From assembly GCA_002344525.1 (NCBI GenBank), contig DDTJ01000088.1, forward strand, positions 51,303-115,302: a stretch of 64,000 nt of DNA, read 5' to 3'. The notes beneath the pieces are model-generated. The model made no database searches. It saw only the letters and a program-made list of their open reading frames with translations, and was not told the origin of the DNA. Shown piece after piece: positions 17,610 to 26,900 of this stretch. Position 1 is the stretch's first letter, and every line of letters begins with the position of its first letter. The position numbers and the translations under genes are program-made. The stretch comes from Akkermansiaceae bacterium UBA2367 (GTDB lineage: Bacteria > Verrucomicrobiota > Verrucomicrobiia > Verrucomicrobiales > DEV007).

Positions 17610-19201
17610 AGCGGCAGCCAACTGGTCCACGTTTCGGAAAGGTAGTCGTTCCCCAATTTGAGCGCGCATCGCACCTCGGCCCCGTCGACGGGGTTCGCGG
17701 AATCGTCCTGGCGGATCTCGAAAGCCACCCTCCAAGACCCGCCCTCCGGATACCTCTCGACCCGCGCATGACCGACGAGCCCGGCCCCGGGAGTGCCCAC
17801 GGTGACGACCGCCTCCGGTTGCGCCTCGGGAGGCAGCGCTTGCAGGGCGGGACCGGCGAACTCGAGCACCACGACCCGCGTGCCCTCGGCCCACTCGTGG
17901 ACCCCGCTACGGGTCGCGACGACGTGGCAGCCCGCCTTCGCCGGATTCGTCTCCAGCGTCCAAGTCTGCGTGTAGGCGAACTTCCACGGCTCCCCGACCG
18001 GCGGAGGCGTGGCGGGCTCCCACGCGAGGACGATGTTGTCGGAAAGCTCATGCGCGGTCGCCAGCTCGACGAGCCGCAGGCTGCCCGCCTCCCAGTCGCC
18101 CTTGGGTTCGATCCAGACGCCGGGCCGGTCCTGGTAGCGGGCCTCGAAGTCCTCGTAGCTGCGCGCGTCGCGGTCGCGCTGGAGCAGGCCGAAGCCCTTC
18201 ACCCCACCGGCCTCGAACGAGTAGGTGCGGCTGCGCGCCGGATCGTTTCGCAGGGGGCGCCAGAGGCTCTCCCCTTGGGCGTTCAGGATCGCGAGGCCGT
18301 CCGAGTCGTGGACCTCGGGACGGTGGTCGTCGAAGGGCTTCGTCGTGTTTTCGCCGAACCAGAACATGCTCGTGAGCGGCGCGATGCCGATGTGTTCGAC
18401 CTCTTTGCGAAAGAAAAGCGTCGCCTCGACAGCCGCGACGGTGTCCTTCCCGGGATTGATGACGAACTGGTAGGCGCCGGTCACGCTCGGACTCTCCAGC
18501 AGGGCGAAGAGCGTCACCGAGGCCGCCCCTGGCTGCGGTTTTCCCGCCCAAAAACGCGTGAAGACCGGGAACTCCTCCGGAGTCCCGTCGATCCCGGCGT
18601 TCAGCGCGAGCCCCCTCGCGGACAGACCGAACGCCTGGTTCTGCCCCAGCATGCGGAAGTAGCTCGCCCCTTGGAAGACGGCGACCTCGTCATAGACCTC
18701 GGGCTTGTGGAGGGGGTGGGAGAAGCGCAAGCCCGCGTAGCCGAGGTCGGCCGGCAGCGATCCCTCGATCCCGGCACCCTCGTAGTCGAAGAAATCGCGG
18801 GAAAACCGCACTGGCTGGGTGTAGTCCGCCGTGAACTCGTAGACCGAGACCGGCTGCTTGAAAAGGTAGCCGGGGTGGAACAAGGCCATGCCGAAGGGCA
18901 ACCCGTCCGGCTTCCAGAACTCCTTCTCCGGACGGAAGCGGATACGGCGGTATCGGTCGTAGGAGAGCCCCCTCAGGTTCTCCGGCAAGGCGCTCTCGTC
19001 GGCGACCGGTTTGAATTCACCCTTCGCGGCCTTCGCCGCGAGCGCCTCGACGTGCGCGAGGTTGATCTGCTTCCGCTCGGCTTGGGCCAGGAGGCCTTCG
19101 GGAAAGAGGAAGAAGCCGAGAACGGCCAGGAAGAACCCGGGCGGAAACGTCGATCCGAAACCCGGGCGAACTTCGGAGACGATTTTTAGATACGCATTCA
19201 C
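17606..19201 (-). CDS. mdoG: periplasmic glucan biosynthesis protein MdoG/OpgG
   Basis: A protein of about 531 residues needed for osmoregulated periplasmic glucan synthesis, acting in the periplasm on the chain made by MdoH. Family blocks are LSYDRYRRIRFRPEKEFW, VSVYEFTADYTQPVRF, LGYAGLRFSHPLHKPEVYDE, MFWFGENTTKPFDDHRPEVH and RDRDARSYEDFEARYQDRP. The start is set at GTG 19201 (VNAYLKIVSEVRPG), which places a hydrophobic export segment (FFLAVLGFFLFPEGLLAQA) about 20 residues in and has a GGAAAG 10 bases upstream. The frame runs open further upstream into an IS5 transposase remnant, which should not be included. It is the first gene of the three-gene operon. Confidence 0.9.
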   Translation of the reverse strand: MNAYLKIVSEVRPGFGSTFPPGFFLAVLGFFLFPEGLLAQAERKQINLAHVEALAAKAAKGEFKPVADESALPENLRGLSYDRYRRIRFRPEKEFWKPDGLPFGMALFHPGYLFKQPVSVYEFTADYTQPVRFSRDFFDYEGAGIEGSLPADLGYAGLRFSHPLHKPEVYDEVAVFQGASYFRMLGQNQAFGLSARGLALNAGIDGTPEEFPVFTRFWAGKPQPGAASVTLFALLESPSVTGAYQFVINPGKDTVAAVEATLFFRKEVEHIGIAPLTSMFWFGENTTKPFDDHRPEVHDSDGLAILNAQGESLWRPLRNDPARSRTYSFEAGGVKGFGLLQRDRDARSYEDFEARYQDRPGVWIEPKGDWEAGSLRLVELATAHELSDNIVLAWEPATPPPVGEPWKFAYTQTWTLETNPAKAGCHVVATRSGVHEWAEGTRVVVLEFAGPALQALPPEAQPEAVVTVGTPGAGLVGHARVERYPEGGSWRVAFEIRQDDSANPVDGAEVRCALKLGNDYLSETWTSWLPL

Positions 19202-19299
19202 GCCATTCAACTTTCCGCAATCGTCCTTCCGCCCGAAAAACACGCAACTGAATTTTTCGGACGGCCGGGGGTGAAATGGGGTACTCGTTCGGGCGGCGA

Positions 19300-19514
19300 A
19301 CAGCGGGAAGATCCGCCTAGCCCAGCCGCGCATCCTCGCATAGACCGTGTGCCTGTGGCCGAACTCTTTGGGCAGCCTCCCTCCACCACTTGGCTCCGTT
19401 CTCCGCAAGGTGGAGGATGGCGTTGAGCACCCGGAGGTGGCTGTAAGTCAGGCTGCCCCGGTGCTTGGGAAAGAAGTGCGCGTTGCGGGATTTTACATTC
19501 ACACGCCTTGGCAA
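19300..19514 (-). pseudogene. IS5-family transposase N-terminal remnant, frameshifted
   Basis: Minus-strand translation gives FFPKHRGSLTYSHLRVLNAI then LHLAENGAKW, and after a +1 frame change at the TGGTGGAGGGAGG stretch, RLPKEFGHRHTVYARMRGWA. Together these match the N-terminal DUF4096 domain of IS5-type transposases (PK-RG--S---VLNAILY-AE-G-KWR-LP--FG-WHTVY-R---WA). Nothing of the DDE catalytic domain remains. It fills the space between the xseA stop and the mdoG leader and is the only insertion-sequence trace in the window. No terminal repeats were found around it. Confidence 0.65.
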
Positions 19515-20852
19515 TCACTCCACCCGGCTCGTGATTTCCCCGTCGGCGAGGCGGGTACGCAGGAGGTCGCCTTTCACAACCCGTCCCGCCGAGGTGACAG
19601 GCCGACCATCGGGGCCGATGGTGATCGAATAGCCGCGCCGCAGCACCGCTTCGGGGCTGAGGGACTCCATCAGGCCGCCGAGGGCGCGCAGCCGTCGGTC
19701 GAGGCCCTCGATCCGGCGCGAGGCGGCGCGGTCGAGGGACTCGGCGAGGAAGGCGGTCTCCTCCGCATGGCGGGCGAGGACCCGCTCCGGCTGGATCGCC
19801 GCGAGCGCCCGACCTGAGCTGTCGAACTGAGCCCGGCATCGTTGGAGCCGACCCGCGACGAGGTAGTCCATCCGTTCCTCGAGAAAATCGAGGGTCTGCG
19901 CCAAGGAGCGGAGCTTCCGCCCCGGTTCGTGCGCCTCGATCTCGCGACGGAGGGAGAGGGCGTGCCGGTGGAGCAGGGCGAGGGCGTGCTCGGTGCGGGC
20001 GTCGAGGGCGTCGCGGAGACGGTCGAGATGGCGACGCAGGGCGGTTCCGTCGGGCACGGCGTTCTCGGCGGCGGCGCTGGGGGTCGGTTCGCGGCGATCG
20101 GCGACGAAGTCGGCGATGGTGAAGTCGATCTCATGTCCCACGCCGGACATCACCGGGAGGGAGCAGGCGGCGATGGCGCGGGCGAGGACTTCCTCGTTGA
20201 AGGCCCACAGATCCTCGATGCTGCCGCCGCCGCGAGCGACGATGACGAGGTCGGGACGCAGCTCCCCGGACGCCTCGTCGAAGAAACGAACCCCGGCGGC
20301 GATCTCCTCGGCGGCTCCGTCGCCTTGGACCTTCGCGGGATGAACCATGACCCGCACCCAAGGGGCGCGGCGCGAGAGCACATGGATCATGTCCCGGATC
20401 GCCGCGCCTGTCGGCGAGGTCACGATGCCGATGCGGGCCGGAAAGGACGGGATCGGTTTCTTCCGTGCCGGGTCGAACAGCCCTTCGGCCTCCAGCTTGC
20501 GCTTCAGGGCCTCGAATTTCGCTTGGAGATCGCCGAAGCCCTTCGCCTGCACGACTTGGGCGACGAGCTGGTATTGCCCCCGCGCCTCGTAGACCGAGAG
20601 ATTGCCGTAGACCTGCACCTGCAAGCCGTCGGCGAGACGCACCGGGCAGCGCGAGGCGGCCCCTTTGAAAAAGACGCAGGAGAGCTGGGCGAAGGGGTCC
20701 TTCAACGTGAAATAGTGGTGTCCCGAGCCGGGGAGGCGGTGGTTGCTGATCTCGCCTTCGACCCAGACGCCGGAGAAGCGACCTTCGATGCTGTCGCGGA
20801 TCAAGGCGGTGAGACCCGCGACCGTGTGGACCTGCTCCGCCATGTCCGTCAC
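19515..20852 (-). CDS. xseA: exodeoxyribonuclease VII large subunit
   Basis: A 445-residue catalytic subunit of exonuclease VII, which digests single-stranded DNA in both directions. The N-terminal OB fold is clear (VAGLTALIRDSIEGRFSGVW, then VEGEISNHR, SGHHYFTLKD). The catalytic domain shows PARIGIVTSPTGAAIRDM, VIVARGGGSIEDLWAFNEE and PVMSGVGHEIDFTIADFVAD with RREPTPSAAAE. A helical region and a terminal LRRGYSI beta block follow. Length is normal. It starts with GTG 20852 overlapping the rpe stop (GTGA), or with ATG 20843 three codons later. The small subunit xseB is not in the window. Confidence 0.94.
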   Translation of the reverse strand: MTDMAEQVHTVAGLTALIRDSIEGRFSGVWVEGEISNHRLPGSGHHYFTLKDPFAQLSCVFFKGAASRCPVRLADGLQVQVYGNLSVYEARGQYQLVAQVVQAKGFGDLQAKFEALKRKLEAEGLFDPARKKPIPSFPARIGIVTSPTGAAIRDMIHVLSRRAPWVRVMVHPAKVQGDGAAEEIAAGVRFFDEASGELRPDLVIVARGGGSIEDLWAFNEEVLARAIAACSLPVMSGVGHEIDFTIADFVADRREPTPSAAAENAVPDGTALRRHLDRLRDALDARTEHALALLHRHALSLRREIEAHEPGRKLRSLAQTLDFLEERMDYLVAGRLQRCRAQFDSSGRALAAIQPERVLARHAEETAFLAESLDRAASRRIEGLDRRLRALGGLMESLSPEAVLRRGYSITIGPDGRPVTSAGRVVKGDLLRTRLADGEITSRVE

Positions 20853-21511
20853 CCCCGCATCGCCGCGACCGCCGCGGCCATGTCCGCCGCCCCGTAGAGC
20901 GAAGTCCCCGCGACCATCACATTCGCTCCATGCGCGGCGGCGATCCCGACGGTGCGCTGGTCGATGCCGCCATCCACCTCGATGTGGTAGGAAAGTCCGT
21001 GCTCCTCCCGGTAGTCCCGCGCCGCCGCCACCTTCGGCATGGTCTCGGCCTCCATGAAGGCCTGCCCGCCGAAACCCGGAACCACCGTCATCACGAGGAG
21101 CAGGTCGATCCGGTCGAGAAAGGGGACGACCGCCTCGAAGGGCGTCGCAGGATTCAAGGCCAGCCCGCAGCCGAGACCCGCCTCGCGGATACGCCCGAGC
21201 GTTTCCGCGACGTCATGATCCGCCTCGATGTGGACGGTGATCCGGTCCGAACCCGCTTTCACGAAACGATCCACATATTTGTCGGGGCGCGTCATCATCA
21301 GATGGGTGTCGAGCGGAAGACCGGTGTAGGGCCGCACCGCCGCGACGAACTGCGGGCCGAAGGAGACGTTTTCGACGAAATGGCCGTCCATCACGTCGAG
21401 GTGGAGCCAGTCCGCCCCGGCCCGTTCCGCCCGCGCCACCTCCTCCCCGACACGGGACCAGTCGGCCGCGAGGAGGGAGGGGGCGATGATTCGGGTGTTG
21501 CAGTCGCTCAT
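20849..21511 (-). CDS. rpe: ribulose-phosphate 3-epimerase
   Basis: A 220-residue TIM-barrel enzyme interconverting ribulose 5-phosphate and xylulose 5-phosphate in the pentose phosphate pathway. Visible signatures are IIAPSLLAADW, DWLHLDVMDGHFVENVSFGP (metal-binding His and Asp), LDTHLMM, VMTVVPGFGGQAFM and IEVDGGID with NVMVAGTSLYG for phosphate binding. Length and all catalytic residues are normal. The gene is directly followed by xseA with a 4-base overlap, and is divergent from tadA across 65 bases. Confidence 0.96.
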   Translation of the reverse strand: MSDCNTRIIAPSLLAADWSRVGEEVARAERAGADWLHLDVMDGHFVENVSFGPQFVAAVRPYTGLPLDTHLMMTRPDKYVDRFVKAGSDRITVHIEADHDVAETLGRIREAGLGCGLALNPATPFEAVVPFLDRIDLLLVMTVVPGFGGQAFMEAETMPKVAAARDYREEHGLSYHIEVDGGIDQRTVGIAAAHGANVMVAGTSLYGAADMAAAVAAMRG

Positions 21512-21576
21512 GTCGGGGCCATTATCTCCATTCTTTCCGGCTTCCGCAACCGTGCGCGACCGGATTCCCTTCCATC

Positions 21577-22116
21577 ATGGTCATCCCCCTCCCGGACGAC
21601 GGAGCCGAGTCTCCGATCCAGCTCACGAGCGACACCTTCTTCATGGAGCAAGCCCTGCGCCAAGCGCGCCGGGCCTTCCAAGCGGGCGAGGTGCCGGTCG
21701 GTGCGGTCATCGCGCAGGGGGGCGAGATCGTCGCCCGCGCCCACAACCAGGTCGAGACCCTGCGCGACGCCACCGCCCACGCCGAGATGCTCGCCCTGAG
21801 CCAAGCGCAGGAGGCCCTCGGCGACTGGCGGCTCACCGACTGCGCCCTCTACGTGACCAAGGAGCCCTGCCCCATGTGCGCCGGGGCCATCGTCCACTGC
21901 CGCATCCGGCGCGTCGTCTTCGGCGTCGGCGATCCCAAAGGCGGGGCTGCCGGCGGACTCCTCAACCTCCTCCAGCAACCGACCCTGAACCACCGCAGCG
22001 AGATCACTCCCGGCGTGCTCGAGGGCGAGTCGCTCGCCTTGCTCCAATCCTTTTTCAAAGCCGCCCGCGAGGCGGCGAAATCCGAAGCCCGAAATCCGAA
22101 GTCCGAAGAGAACTGA
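21577..22116 (+). CDS. tadA: tRNA-specific adenosine deaminase
   Basis: A 179-residue zinc deaminase converting adenosine 34 to inosine in the tRNA-Arg anticodon. The catalytic HAE (ATAHAEMLAL) and the zinc-binding PCPMCAGAIVH motif are complete, followed by RRVVFGVGDPKGGAAGG. About 22 residues precede the conserved FFMEQALRQARRAF; a start at that Met (21643) is possible. The last residues (AKSEARNPKSEEN) are not family sequence: they are encoded by a short CCGAAATCCGAA-type repeat that has grown into the 3' end of the gene. Downstream lie a pyrimidine-rich stretch and two hairpins before the next gene. Confidence 0.92.
   Translation: MVIPLPDDGAESPIQLTSDTFFMEQALRQARRAFQAGEVPVGAVIAQGGEIVARAHNQVETLRDATAHAEMLALSQAQEALGDWRLTDCALYVTKEPCPMCAGAIVHCRIRRVVFGVGDPKGGAAGGLLNLLQQPTLNHRSEITPGVLEGESLALLQSFFKAAREAAKSEARNPKSEEN
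22076..22100 (+). repeat. dispersed CCGAAATCCGAA-type repeat, copy 1
   Basis: A 25-base unit (CGAAATCCGAAG followed by CCCGAAATCCGAA) that recurs exactly at 62018-62042. This copy lies inside the 3' end of tadA, encoding KSEARNPKSE, and continues as a further partial unit (GTCCGAAGAG). The other copy lies just upstream of pdxA. Confidence 0.7.
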
Positions 22117-22162
22117 TCCCCCTTCCGGGAAGACCTTTTACCTTTTACTTTTCACTTTTTAC

Positions 22163-22213
22163 CGCCCGAAGGGCGCCCCAACTTTTCACCTTTTACGGCG
22201 GCCGCAGGCCGCC
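22163..22213. repeat. two short hairpins between tadA and the beta-CASP gene
   Basis: The first hairpin is CGCCC-GAA-GGGCG (22163-22175) and the second is GGCGGCC-GCA-GGCCGCC (22197-22213). They are separated and preceded by near-identical pyrimidine-rich tracts (CTTTTACTTTTCAC and ACTTTTCACCTTTTAC). The arrangement looks like a small modular repeat; it may also act as a terminator for tadA. Confidence 0.5.
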
Positions 22214-22220
22214 CCCTACC

Positions 22221-23579
22221 ATGCGTTTCGTCAATCTTGCCGCCCATCCCGACATCGGATCGAACTCCTATCTCCTCGAAGCCGGAGGCGTCCGCCTCGT
22301 CCTCGACGCGGGCACCCATCCGAAGCACACCGGGCGCGACACCCTGCCGCTCTACGACCGCCTCGCGCCGGACTCCATCGACGGCATCCTCGTGAGCCAT
22401 CCCCACCTCGACCACATCGGGGCCTTGCCTGTGCTCATGCGCGAGCAGCGCCGCGCCGCCGTAGTCATGACCGACCTCACCCGCGAGCACGGCTCCGTCC
22501 TCCTCCACAACTCCGTCAACGTGATGAAGGCGCAGCGCGAGGAGTTGCAGGAGCCGCTCTACCCTCTCTACTCCCACGGCGAAGTGGATGCGGTGGCACG
22601 GCGCTGGATGGCGCGGGAGGCGGGCGAGCGATTCTCCCTCGGCGACCGCGAGCGCGTCTCCGTCGAATTCTTTCGCGCCGGACACGTCCTCGGGGCCGTC
22701 GGGATGCGCATCGAGGGCGGGGGGAAAAGCCTTTTCTACACCGGTGACGTCCATTTCGAGGACCAGACCCTGACGAGGGCCGCCGCCTTCCCCGCCGCGC
22801 CGATCGATACCCTCGTCATGGAGACCACCCGTGGCGACCACGTCCGCCCGCCCGGCTACACCCGCGAGGCGGAGAAGCGGCGCTTCGCCGAGGCCATCAT
22901 CGCCACCCTCGCTCGCGGTGGCTCCGTCCTCGTCCCTGTCTTCGCTTTCGGCAAGACGCAGGAGCTCCTCCTGATGCTGAAAGAGCTGATCGACGAAGGC
23001 TTGCTGCCCTCCGTGCCCGTCCACATCGGCGGACTCAGCACGAAGATGACCGAGGTCACCGACGATTTCTGCGACCATCCCGACCGAAGGCATCGCGGCT
23101 ACCGCCTCCTCGACGACTTCCCCGACCTGCGCCGCCTCGCCCGCGGGCGCAAGGAGCCGGACTACCATCCCGGCGCGATCTACGCCCTCTCCAGCGGGAT
23201 GATGTCCGAGCACACCGTCTCGCACCGCTTCGCCCGCCGCATCCTGGCCTCGGAGCAGAACGCCATCCTCTTCGTGGGCTACGCCGATGCCGAAGCTCCC
23301 GGTGGGCGCATCCTCTCCGCCGGGCAGGGCGGACGCGTCGCCCTCTCCTCCGATTCGCCCCACGAGAGCGAGATCCGCTGCGCCGTGGAGCGTTTCGACT
23401 TCAGCGGCCACGCCACCCGCGAGCAGCTCACTGACCATGCCGTGGCTTGTTCGCCGAAGACCGTGATCCTCGTGCATGGGGACGAGGCGGCGAGGAGATG
23501 GTTCGCGGCGGAGCTGGGCCGGAGACTGCCGGGAACGCGGATCGTGATCCCCGCTCCGGGCGAGGCGGTGGAGCTGTGA
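22221..23579 (+). CDS. MBL-fold/beta-CASP metallo-hydrolase (RNA exonuclease-like)
   Basis: A 452-residue protein of the metallo-beta-lactamase/beta-CASP superfamily, zinc nucleases that process RNA or DNA. Visible are GSNSYLLEAGGVRLVLDAG and the first zinc motif VSHPHLDHIGALPVL (HxHxDH). FRAGHVLGAVGMRIE, SLFYTGDVHFEDQ, a beta-CASP segment with VLVPVFAFGKTQELL, and the C-terminal FDFSGHATREQL plus VILVHGDE follow. ATG 22221 gives MRFVNLAAHPDIG; the frame is open further upstream but reads shadow sequence across tadA. It is more like the archaeal CPSF/KH-less type than RNase J. It is intact, in contrast to the truncated relative at 8638-9003. Confidence 0.85.
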   Translation: MRFVNLAAHPDIGSNSYLLEAGGVRLVLDAGTHPKHTGRDTLPLYDRLAPDSIDGILVSHPHLDHIGALPVLMREQRRAAVVMTDLTREHGSVLLHNSVNVMKAQREELQEPLYPLYSHGEVDAVARRWMAREAGERFSLGDRERVSVEFFRAGHVLGAVGMRIEGGGKSLFYTGDVHFEDQTLTRAAAFPAAPIDTLVMETTRGDHVRPPGYTREAEKRRFAEAIIATLARGGSVLVPVFAFGKTQELLLMLKELIDEGLLPSVPVHIGGLSTKMTEVTDDFCDHPDRRHRGYRLLDDFPDLRRLARGRKEPDYHPGAIYALSSGMMSEHTVSHRFARRILASEQNAILFVGYADAEAPGGRILSAGQGGRVALSSDSPHESEIRCAVERFDFSGHATREQLTDHAVACSPKTVILVHGDEAARRWFAAELGRRLPGTRIVIPAPGEAVEL

Positions 23580-23605
23580 GCGGATGCGTTGAAGCCTGTG
23601 CCCCC

Positions 23606-23809
23606 ATGAGCGACATCGCCACCAGCGGCCACTACCACATCTCCCACAAATACGAGGCCGAGCTCGAACTGTTCGACACGGAGGTGAAGTCGATCCACGC
23701 CGTAGCAGTGGACGTTCCGCGAGCGGCACCGTTTCCTCCTAAGCATGGTAGTCACCGCCTCCACCTAGGAGTCGGGCTGTCGGGGGACGGCGGCGGGCTT
23801 TCATCGTAA
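23606..23809 (+). pseudogene. smpB: smpB remnant (SsrA-binding protein N-terminus)
   Basis: ATG 23606 begins MSDIATSGHYHISHKYEAEL then ELFDTEVKSIHA. This matches the SmpB start (DYHI--KFEAGL-L-GTEVKSIR), the OB-fold core that binds tmRNA for ribosome rescue. After residue 32 the match ends abruptly where GKVNL-DAYA would be expected, and the frame runs through unrelated sequence to a stop at 23809. The other roughly 120 residues are not found downstream. A functional smpB must be elsewhere if trans-translation is retained. Confidence 0.6.
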
Positions 23810-23940
23810 GACCGGTTCGCCGAGGCCGGGCTTGGCTACAAGGGTGATCTCCGCCGCCGCATGGCGGCGCGTCAATGGGACGGGCAACCCCTTTCCCCTC
23901 TCGCGCGCTTCGCGCTGGAACTAGGACACAAAGCCCCCAC
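23702..23940. other. structured non-coding stretch after the smpB stump
   Basis: Between the end of SmpB similarity and the RND pump stop there is no credible gene. The stretch holds inverted repeats: CTCCTA (about 23736-23741) with TAGGAG (about 23767-23772), and the hairpin CGCCGCC-GCAT-GGCGGCG (23852-23869), plus G/C-rich clusters. It may be an inserted repeat element that broke smpB. No target-site duplication could be identified. Confidence 0.4.
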
Positions 23941-26900
23941 TCACACCGTCTGCTGGACGAGCGCCTTCTCGGGCGCACGCTCCGTCTTTCGCCGCTTCAT
24001 GAGCCGGTCGAAGAACAGATACACCACGGGCGTGGTGAACAGCGTCAGCGCTTGGCTCAGGACCAAGCCGCCGACGATGGCGTAGCCGAGGGGCTGGCGC
24101 AGTTCGGAGCCGTCGCCGTGCCCGAGGGCGAGGGGGATGCCGCCGATCATGGCCGCGAGGGTGGTCATGGTGATGGGGCGGAAGCGCTTGAGGCAGGCCT
24201 CGAAGATGGCTTCGTGGGCCGCGATGCCCCGGTCCCGCTCCGCCTCGATGGCGAAGTCGATCATCATGATGGCGTTCTTCTTCACGATGCCGATGAGGAG
24301 CAGGATGCCGATGATGGCGATGACCCCGACATCGTAGCCGAAGGCCCACAGGGTGAGCAAGGCCCCGAGCCCGGCCGAGGGCAAGGTGGAGAGGATCGTC
24401 AGGGGATGGATGAAGCTTTCGTAGAGCATCCCGAGGATGAGGTAGATGGCGACGATGGCGGCGAGGATGAGATAGGGCTGGGATTTCAGCGAGGACTGGA
24501 AGGCCTGGGCGCTGCCTTGGAAGCTGCCGCTGAGCCCGGGCGGGATCTGCATTTCGCCGACGGCTCCCTCGATGGCGGTGACGGCGTCCCCGAGGGCGAC
24601 GTCGGGGGAGAGGTTGAAGGAGATGGTGACCGCCGGGTATTGCCCGAGGTGGTTCACCGAGAGGGACTTGGTGCTGGCCGTGTCGAAGGTGATGAGCGAG
24701 GACAGCGGCACTTGGCCTCCGGTGATCGGCGATTTCAGGAAGAGCTTGTCGAAGGTGGAGGGATCGCTCTGGAGTTCGGGCGGGACTTCGATGATCACCT
24801 TGTACTGGCTCACCTGGGTGTAGAACTGGGTGACCTGCCGCTCGCCGAAGGCGTTGTAGAGCAGGGCGTTGATGGCCTGCGTCTGGATGCCGAAGCGCGA
24901 GGCGGCCTGCCGGTCGATCTCGATGTTCAGGGCCGGGGCGGTGGACTCCTGGTCGGAGGTGACGTCGTGGAGTTGCGGCAGGGTGCGGAGGGTGTCGAGG
25001 ATGCGGGGGGACCATTCGTTGAGCCGGTCCACATCGACGTCCCGGAGGGTGTACTGGTATTGGGTCTTGGAGGACAGCCCGCCGACGTTGAGATCCTGCT
25101 GGGCCTGGAAGAAGACGGTCACGCCAGGAATGTCGGCGGTCGCCTCCTTGAGCCGGGCGATGATGACGGAGGCGGGATCTCTCTCGGAGCGATCTTTCAG
25201 GGTCACCCAGTAGCGGCTGCTGTTGGACCCGCCCTGACTCCGGCCTCCGGTTCCGACGCGGTTGGTGAAGGCGGCGATGCCGGGATCGGCCATGAGGATG
25301 GCGCCAATGGTCTCCGCATGCTGGTACATGGCGGGAAAGGAGATGTCCGGCGAGGCCTCGGCGGTGACGCTGATCATGCCCGTGTCCTGGAGCGGGAAGA
25401 AGCCCTTGGGCATCCTGACAAAGACCCATCCGGTGAGGGCGACGGTGGCGACGAGGGAGAGGAGGGTGAGCGCCTGATGCCGCAGCACGACCCGCAGGCC
25501 CTTCTCGTAGATCCGCTCGACCCCGGCGAAGAAGCGTTCAAGACGATCGTCCAGCCAACCCGGCAGGGTGCGGCGGTCGGGGGCCTCGTGATGGCGCAGG
25601 AATTTCGCGCACATCATGGGGACGAAGGTCAGGGAGACGAATCCCGAGACGAGCACGGCGACGGTCACGGTGACGGCGAACTCGCGGAAGAGTCGCCCGA
25701 CGATGCCCCCCATCAGCAGCACGGGGATGAAGACGGCGATCAGGGAGAAGGTGATCGAGAGGATGGTGAAGCCGATCTCGGCGGCTCCCTTGAGCGCGGC
25801 CTGCAGGGGTTTCATGCCCTCCTCGATGTGGCGGTAGATGTTTTCCAACATCACGATGGCGTCGTCGATGACGAAGCCCACGGAGATGGTGAGGGCCATG
25901 AGGGAGAGGTTGTTGAGGCTGAAGCCGAGCAGGTAGATGATCGCAAAGGTCGCGACGATGGAGATGGGGACGACGGCGCTGGCGATCAAGGTCGCCCGCA
26001 CGTTGCGGAGAAAGAGGAAGACTACGAGGGTGACGAGGACCACGGTGAGGGCGAGGTGCAGCTCGACCTCCTCCACCGAGGATCGGATGGTGCGGCTGCG
26101 GTCGGTCTGGATCTCGATGCTCATGGCCGGGGGAATTGCGGCTTGCAACTCGGGAAGGAGGGCGCGGATGTGGTTGATCGTGTCGATGACGTTCGCGTCG
26201 GACTGCTTGCGGATCATGATCCCGATGCCGCGCTGGTTGCTCATGAGGGCGGCGCTGCGCGATTGCTCGGGTCCCTCGACGGCGCGGCCCACGTCCCGGA
26301 TGCGGATCGGAGCGCCGTTGCGGTAGGCGAGGATGAGGTCGTTGTAGGGCCCCGCGTCGAGGAGCTGGTCGTTGGCATAGATGGAGAGGCTCTGGCGCGG
26401 CCCGTTGAGGCTGCCCTTGGGCGAGTTGACGGTCGAGGAGGCGATGACGCCGCGCACGTCGTCGAGACCGAGACCCAGCGCGGCGAGCTTCGCGGGATCG
26501 ACCTGGACGCGGATCGCGGGCTTTCTCTCGCCCATGATGTCGACCTGGGCCACGCCGGGGAGCTGGGAAAGCTGCTGGGCGATGACGTTGTTGCCGTAGT
26601 CGCTGACCTCGGTCAGGGGGAGGACGTCGGAGACGAGGCTGAGGATGATGATGGGGGCGTCGGAGGGGTTCACCTTGCGGTAGCTGGGCGGACTCGGGAG
26701 ATCGACGGGAAGCTGGCCCGCCGCCGCGTTGATCGCCGATTGCACATCCTGCGCCGCGCCGTCGATGCTCACGTCGAGGTCGAACTGGATCGTGATGGAG
26801 ACGCTGCCCAGACGGCTGGAGGAGGTCATCTGGGTGATGCCGGGAATCCGCGAGAACTGGTTTTCCAGCGGCGTCGCCACGGTGGAGGACATCGTTTCCG

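Noticed and set aside
17606..19408. mdoG extended upstream to 19408
   Set aside because: The extra residues encode part of the IS5 transposase remnant, not an MdoG N-terminus.
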